Shown here piece after piece: positions 60,974-64,000 of a stretch of DNA of 64,000 nucleotides. Each line of letters begins with the position of its first letter. Position 1 is the first letter of the stretch. Origin of the DNA: Henckelia pumila (lineage: Eukaryota; Streptophyta; Magnoliopsida; Lamiales; Gesneriaceae); contig NC_133123.1 in the NCBI RefSeq assembly GCF_033568475.1, positions 135,926,242 through 135,990,241 on the forward strand, read 5' to 3'. Made by a program: the position numbers and the translations under genes. The notes beneath the pieces are model-generated. The model was not told the origin of the DNA and ran no database searches. It was given only the letters and a program-made list of their open reading frames with translations.

Positions 60974-61943
60974 ATGGCAGGAAAGGATTTTGATCCACAA
61001 GATATTTGATCGGAGATGGGCTATACAGAGGATGTTGCGGAAGGTGTTCCAACACCTATGTCACCACACCCCGTGGTTGAACAAGCCCTGATTCCTGTTG
61101 CTAAAGAACCCGTGCCCCTGGATTACATCGTTCCAGGAGAGCCAGACAATTAGATCGATGTGGAAAATTTGCCTGATATGTCCGTGCTAAACAAGGTGTT
61201 TCCCACGAAACCCTTGACTCGCCGATCCAAGAGGCAAGCTAGATACAATCCTGATTATACAGCATCGAAGAGATTTCGAGGAAAGGATCAATCCTCTAGA
61301 CCATCGTTGGTGGATACTGAGTTTAATTCTAGAGATGAAAGCTCAGATGAAGATTTCAAGCTGGTGCATCGAAAAAGAAGGAAAGCCAGTGCGATGGAAC
61401 CATATGTTCCAACTATCCCTGTTCCATTTGAATCAGAAGAAAAATCAACAAAAAAAGATTCTTCTTCTAAGGATGAATCCACAGAGCCAGAAACTCAATC
61501 TGTTGCTGCTGATGAAGAGAGAGATGCATCTGCATCAATTCCTACTGTTGAGAAACCATCATCTGCTGCTCCTCCTGCTCTGTCCGATGATGAGGAGTTG
61601 TTGATAGCCCAGTTCATGGCAAAGATGAAAAAGTCAAAAAGAAAGAAAGTAGTTATGCCTACTAATGAATCGGATGAAGAACCTGATAAAGAGATGCTTC
61701 AGGAATACGCTGATAACCGCCCACAACCCTCTAATAGTTCCAGCTCTGATTCAAGTGAAGGTTCAGATGCTGAGAGAGAATTGAAAGAAGAGTCAATTTC
61801 TGATGACTCTGATGAAGAAGTAGAAGGTGCTGAGGAAGGTGTTGCCGATACCTTGGACAACACCTTGGGTGAAGAATATCGGGTAAACTCATCCTACTCA
61901 TCTACTTTTTATTCCAAGGAAATTGCTGACTGCTGGGATAAGT
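60974..61943 (+). pseudogene. Third open region of the Sirevirus-like element, cut by gypsy LTR
   Basis: Downstream of pol lies a region whose main open stretch (from 61160) encodes a hydrophilic, Ser/Asp/Glu-rich product. It has basic patches (RRSKRQARYNPDY, HRKRRKAS, KMKKSKRKK) and acidic runs (DSSEGSDAERELKEE). No transmembrane segment or envelope signature is visible. Sireviruses often carry an extra frame here, sometimes called env-like. The sequence ends at the inserted gypsy LTR. Confidence 0.55.
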
Positions 61944-64000
61944 TGAAACGACCCTAACTCTATAATAAATAAATATGCGGAAAAAACTTTTTTTTTTTTT
62001 TTATACTACTAAATAAAATATGTACATATATGCCCATACATATATGCACAGAATAAAATCTTAAAATAAAATCATGACTAAATAAATAAACAATTTAAAT
62101 ACTTAAATAAAATGCATTCTATGAATTAAATAAATATCTGAGTCAACCCTATAATTTAAAAATATACTGCATAATTAAAATAAATAAAAAGTGTGCATGC
62201 ACTAAATTATTTAATAAAACATTCCAAACAACTTCAACCCTTATAAAAATAATAAAATGTATCATAAGACTCAAGCATGGTGACTCAGAAGCTGTCACGG
62301 TCACGGGGCTACTGCAGCGCTGCTCATACGTCCTCACCACCGGTAGGAGTAACCTGCTCCTCTACGTACTCACCTGTACCATATCAGTGTAGTGAGCCTA
62401 GAGGCCCAACATGCATACTAACAAGGGTTTAAAATAATTTAAATCAATTTAATACTAATACATACATATACATGAATGAGCATGCTTAAAATTTCATAAC
62501 ATAACTTACATAAATAACATAATACATAACATACATAATATCATACATACTGAGTTGTTGAGCACTTATTTTCTTAACATCGAATGGTCCTATCCGTAAG
62601 TGTGACCCATAGTGCGACTGATCAGTCTAAGAAACCATCGTACGAGGCTGGTGGCGAACCACCCATACATAAATGGCAGAAAACTGCCCATACATAAATG
62701 GCAGAAACTGCCCATACATAAATGATCACACTACTTCAATTTTCACCTAAAATATTTTATTTGCTTAACCATAGAAATTAAATCATAGCATAAAAATTGA
62801 TTTCATGAATGCATGTACTTTAAATAAATTGTGTGTCCTTCATTTATATTTAATTTATTTCCTAATATCATATAAATATTCAAATAACTTTTCATGCATA
62901 AAATAATTAAATATAAACTCAGGACACATGCAATTTCTCATGGTTTGATTCAACTGCTGGCCCTAGACATACAAGCCCATTAACTACTTTTCTAGGCCCA
63001 ATAAATCAACCAAAGCCCATTAAGACTAACTTAGGCCCAATAACACTATCCCTGGCCCAATGGGCCCAAAAGCCCAATAACAGGCCCAATAACTTTCATG
63101 GGCTCCCAAGCCCATAAAAATTTCTGGCCAACTTAAAAATTTAAATAAAAATTAATAAAAGCCCAAAAATAATTAAATTAACCCAAAATAATTTAATGGA
63201 GCCCAAATAAATTAAATGGTACTAATTAAATTTTTGGGAATTTAATTAGCCCATTTAACTCCTAATTAACTTAAAATCTTAAAAATAAAAATACCCGAGC
63301 CCAATTAAAATAACCCGGACCCGGACCCAACTAACTTAACCCACGACTTTCCAGACCCGACCCGGACCCAAGACCCGGCCCGGAACCACCTTGCAACCCT
63401 AAATCCGAAGCCCTAGCCTACCTATCCCTCTCGGCCGCCGAGGCTTGGGCAGCAGGCCTTCAACGCCTGCTGCCGCCCTGCTCCGGCCACGACCGGCCGG
63501 AGCTCCGCCGGCAGGACTTCCCCAGGGTCCTGCCGGTTCGAACTCCACCAAGCCCCCGACCCCATGCACGTCCAACCACTGAACCGAAGCCCTGCAACCC
63601 AAAACCCTAATCTGTGCAGAAAATCGGCAGTCATGGTTCAATTCGAACCAGGCCGATCCTAGCCCATTCCAGCCCTTGTCCGACCCTACCACTCGACCCT
63701 AGGGACCCCAAGGAACCCTTCTAACCATGGACCAGCAGCCCACCTAGCCATGGACATGAAAAACGTGAGTATGAACATCATGAAGTCAAAACCGAGAGTT
63801 TAAGGGAAGGAATTCGAAACTTGCTGTCAAAAAGATAATGAGTCTCGGTGCTACACACCCACACACATACATACACTGATATAGGATTAAAAAGGAAAGA
63901 AAATCATGCCTTAACACCGATTGATAGAGCTAAAAACGTGTACGACGGGCTTCGGGACGACGGGGCGACGACGGAATGCCTTCGAGCTAGAAAACTCACG
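61944..64000 (-). repeat. LTR of a second gypsy element (minus strand), runs off the window
   Basis: Read on the minus strand, the sequence ends GGGTCGTTTCA at 61944. It shares with the first gypsy LTR the block GAGCCTAGAGG../CTCTAGGCTCACTA, the CCTACCGGTGGTGAGGAC words, a GGATAGGACCAT anchor, a hairpin array (62650-62712), runs of GGGCTT/AAGCCC words and a GC-rich block (about 63340-63720). It is clearly related but diverged. No primer site lies on its left side, so it is either a solo LTR or the downstream LTR of an element continuing to the right. It is inserted in the third frame of the Sirevirus-like element. Confidence 0.82.
62650..62712 (-). other. Hairpin array in the second gypsy LTR
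   Basis: Three stem-loops are GGTGG/CCACC (62650-62663), GGCAG/CTGCC (62675-62688) and GGCAG/CTGCC (62700-62712), with starts exactly 25 bases apart. CATACATAAAT lies between stems. The array sits next to the same CGTACGA/GATCAGTC anchor as in the first gypsy LTR. Confidence 0.8.

Larger units (their letters stand above)
54779..61866 (+). repeat. Dispersed GGTGTTG..CAACACC palindromic motif, about ten copies
   Basis: Copies lie near 54779-54807, 56067-56093, 56701-56727, 57352-57379, 58143-58172, 59267-59295, 59975-60005, 60419-60448, 61030-61070 and 61838-61866. The consensus is GGTGTTGCCAACACC followed by a few bases and GACAACACC. Copies occur in the LTR, gag, integrase, RT, the 3' tract and the third frame. 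Confidence 0.8.
54211..61943 (+). mobile_element. Sirevirus-like Ty1/copia element, interrupted at right
   Basis: Plus-strand Copia element. The 5' LTR ends TTACA at 54840 and is followed by an initiator-Met-type primer site (TGGCATCAGAGCC, about 54843). Gag, protease, integrase, reverse transcriptase and RNase H follow in Copia order to 59954. A long tract of about 2 kb with a further open frame (about 60974-61943) comes before the point where a gypsy LTR has inserted. The extra downstream frame, large gag with two CCHC knuckles and long 3' tract fit the Sirevirus lineage (inference). It is partly open with about three or four breaks. Its own 3' LTR is not in the window, so its age cannot be estimated from LTRs. 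The left boundary is uncertain (54118 and 54211 both begin TGT). Confidence 0.8.

Noticed and set aside
61160-61943. Host gene for an acidic nuclear protein
   Set aside because: The position after pol on the same strand, and the shared palindromic motif, assign it to the Sirevirus-like element.

Overview
The window is nuclear DNA of a eudicot plant. It is AT-rich, has split genes with GT..AG introns, and carries plant-specific families (LBD, LRR-XI kinase, P-class PPR, EPCR) together with plant Ty3/gypsy, Ty1/copia, CACTA, hAT and Helitron elements. The species cannot be fixed from the sequence; an asterid such as a Lamiales member is a guess.

Layout. 1-10156: a Ty3/gypsy chromovirus with very long LTRs (about 2.8 kb), its 5' LTR cut by the window edge. 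Its 3' end sits inside a DUF1985-type gene (10157-10884, minus). 11336-13705: an intronless PPR gene. 17628-18897: a two-exon LBD (LOB-domain) transcription factor gene. 22439-26595 (minus): a seven-exon EF-hand mitochondrial-type carrier of the SAMTL class. 28979-30151: an intronless C2-domain gene. 30537-34129: a CACTA transposon. 36207-39371: a four-exon Enhancer-of-Polycomb-related gene. 39960-43114 (minus): a two-exon MIK1/PXL2-type receptor kinase. 45903-50364: a small Helitron split by a non-autonomous Copia LTR element. 50496-51233: a hAT-type MITE. 51661-51769: a strong hairpin. About 54.2-61.94 kb: a Sirevirus-like Copia element with a third open frame. 61944-64000: a minus-strand gypsy LTR inserted in that third frame and running off the window.

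The six intact host genes have unrelated roles (organelle RNA processing, organ-boundary transcription, organelle transport, membrane-associated signalling, chromatin, peptide perception) and do not form a cluster. The right third and the first 10 kb are transposon-dominated.

The strongest unexplained signals are: (i) about ten copies of a GGTGTTG..CAACACC palindromic motif spread through the Sirevirus, in coding and non-coding parts and in two different reading frames; (ii) a regularly spaced array of short hairpins in the gypsy LTRs whose stems change sequence but keep pairing between two diverged LTR types; (iii) a Helitron whose 3' hairpin and CTAG end are separated by an LTR-element insertion; (iv) a 49-bp near-perfect inverted repeat that could be a young small-RNA locus.
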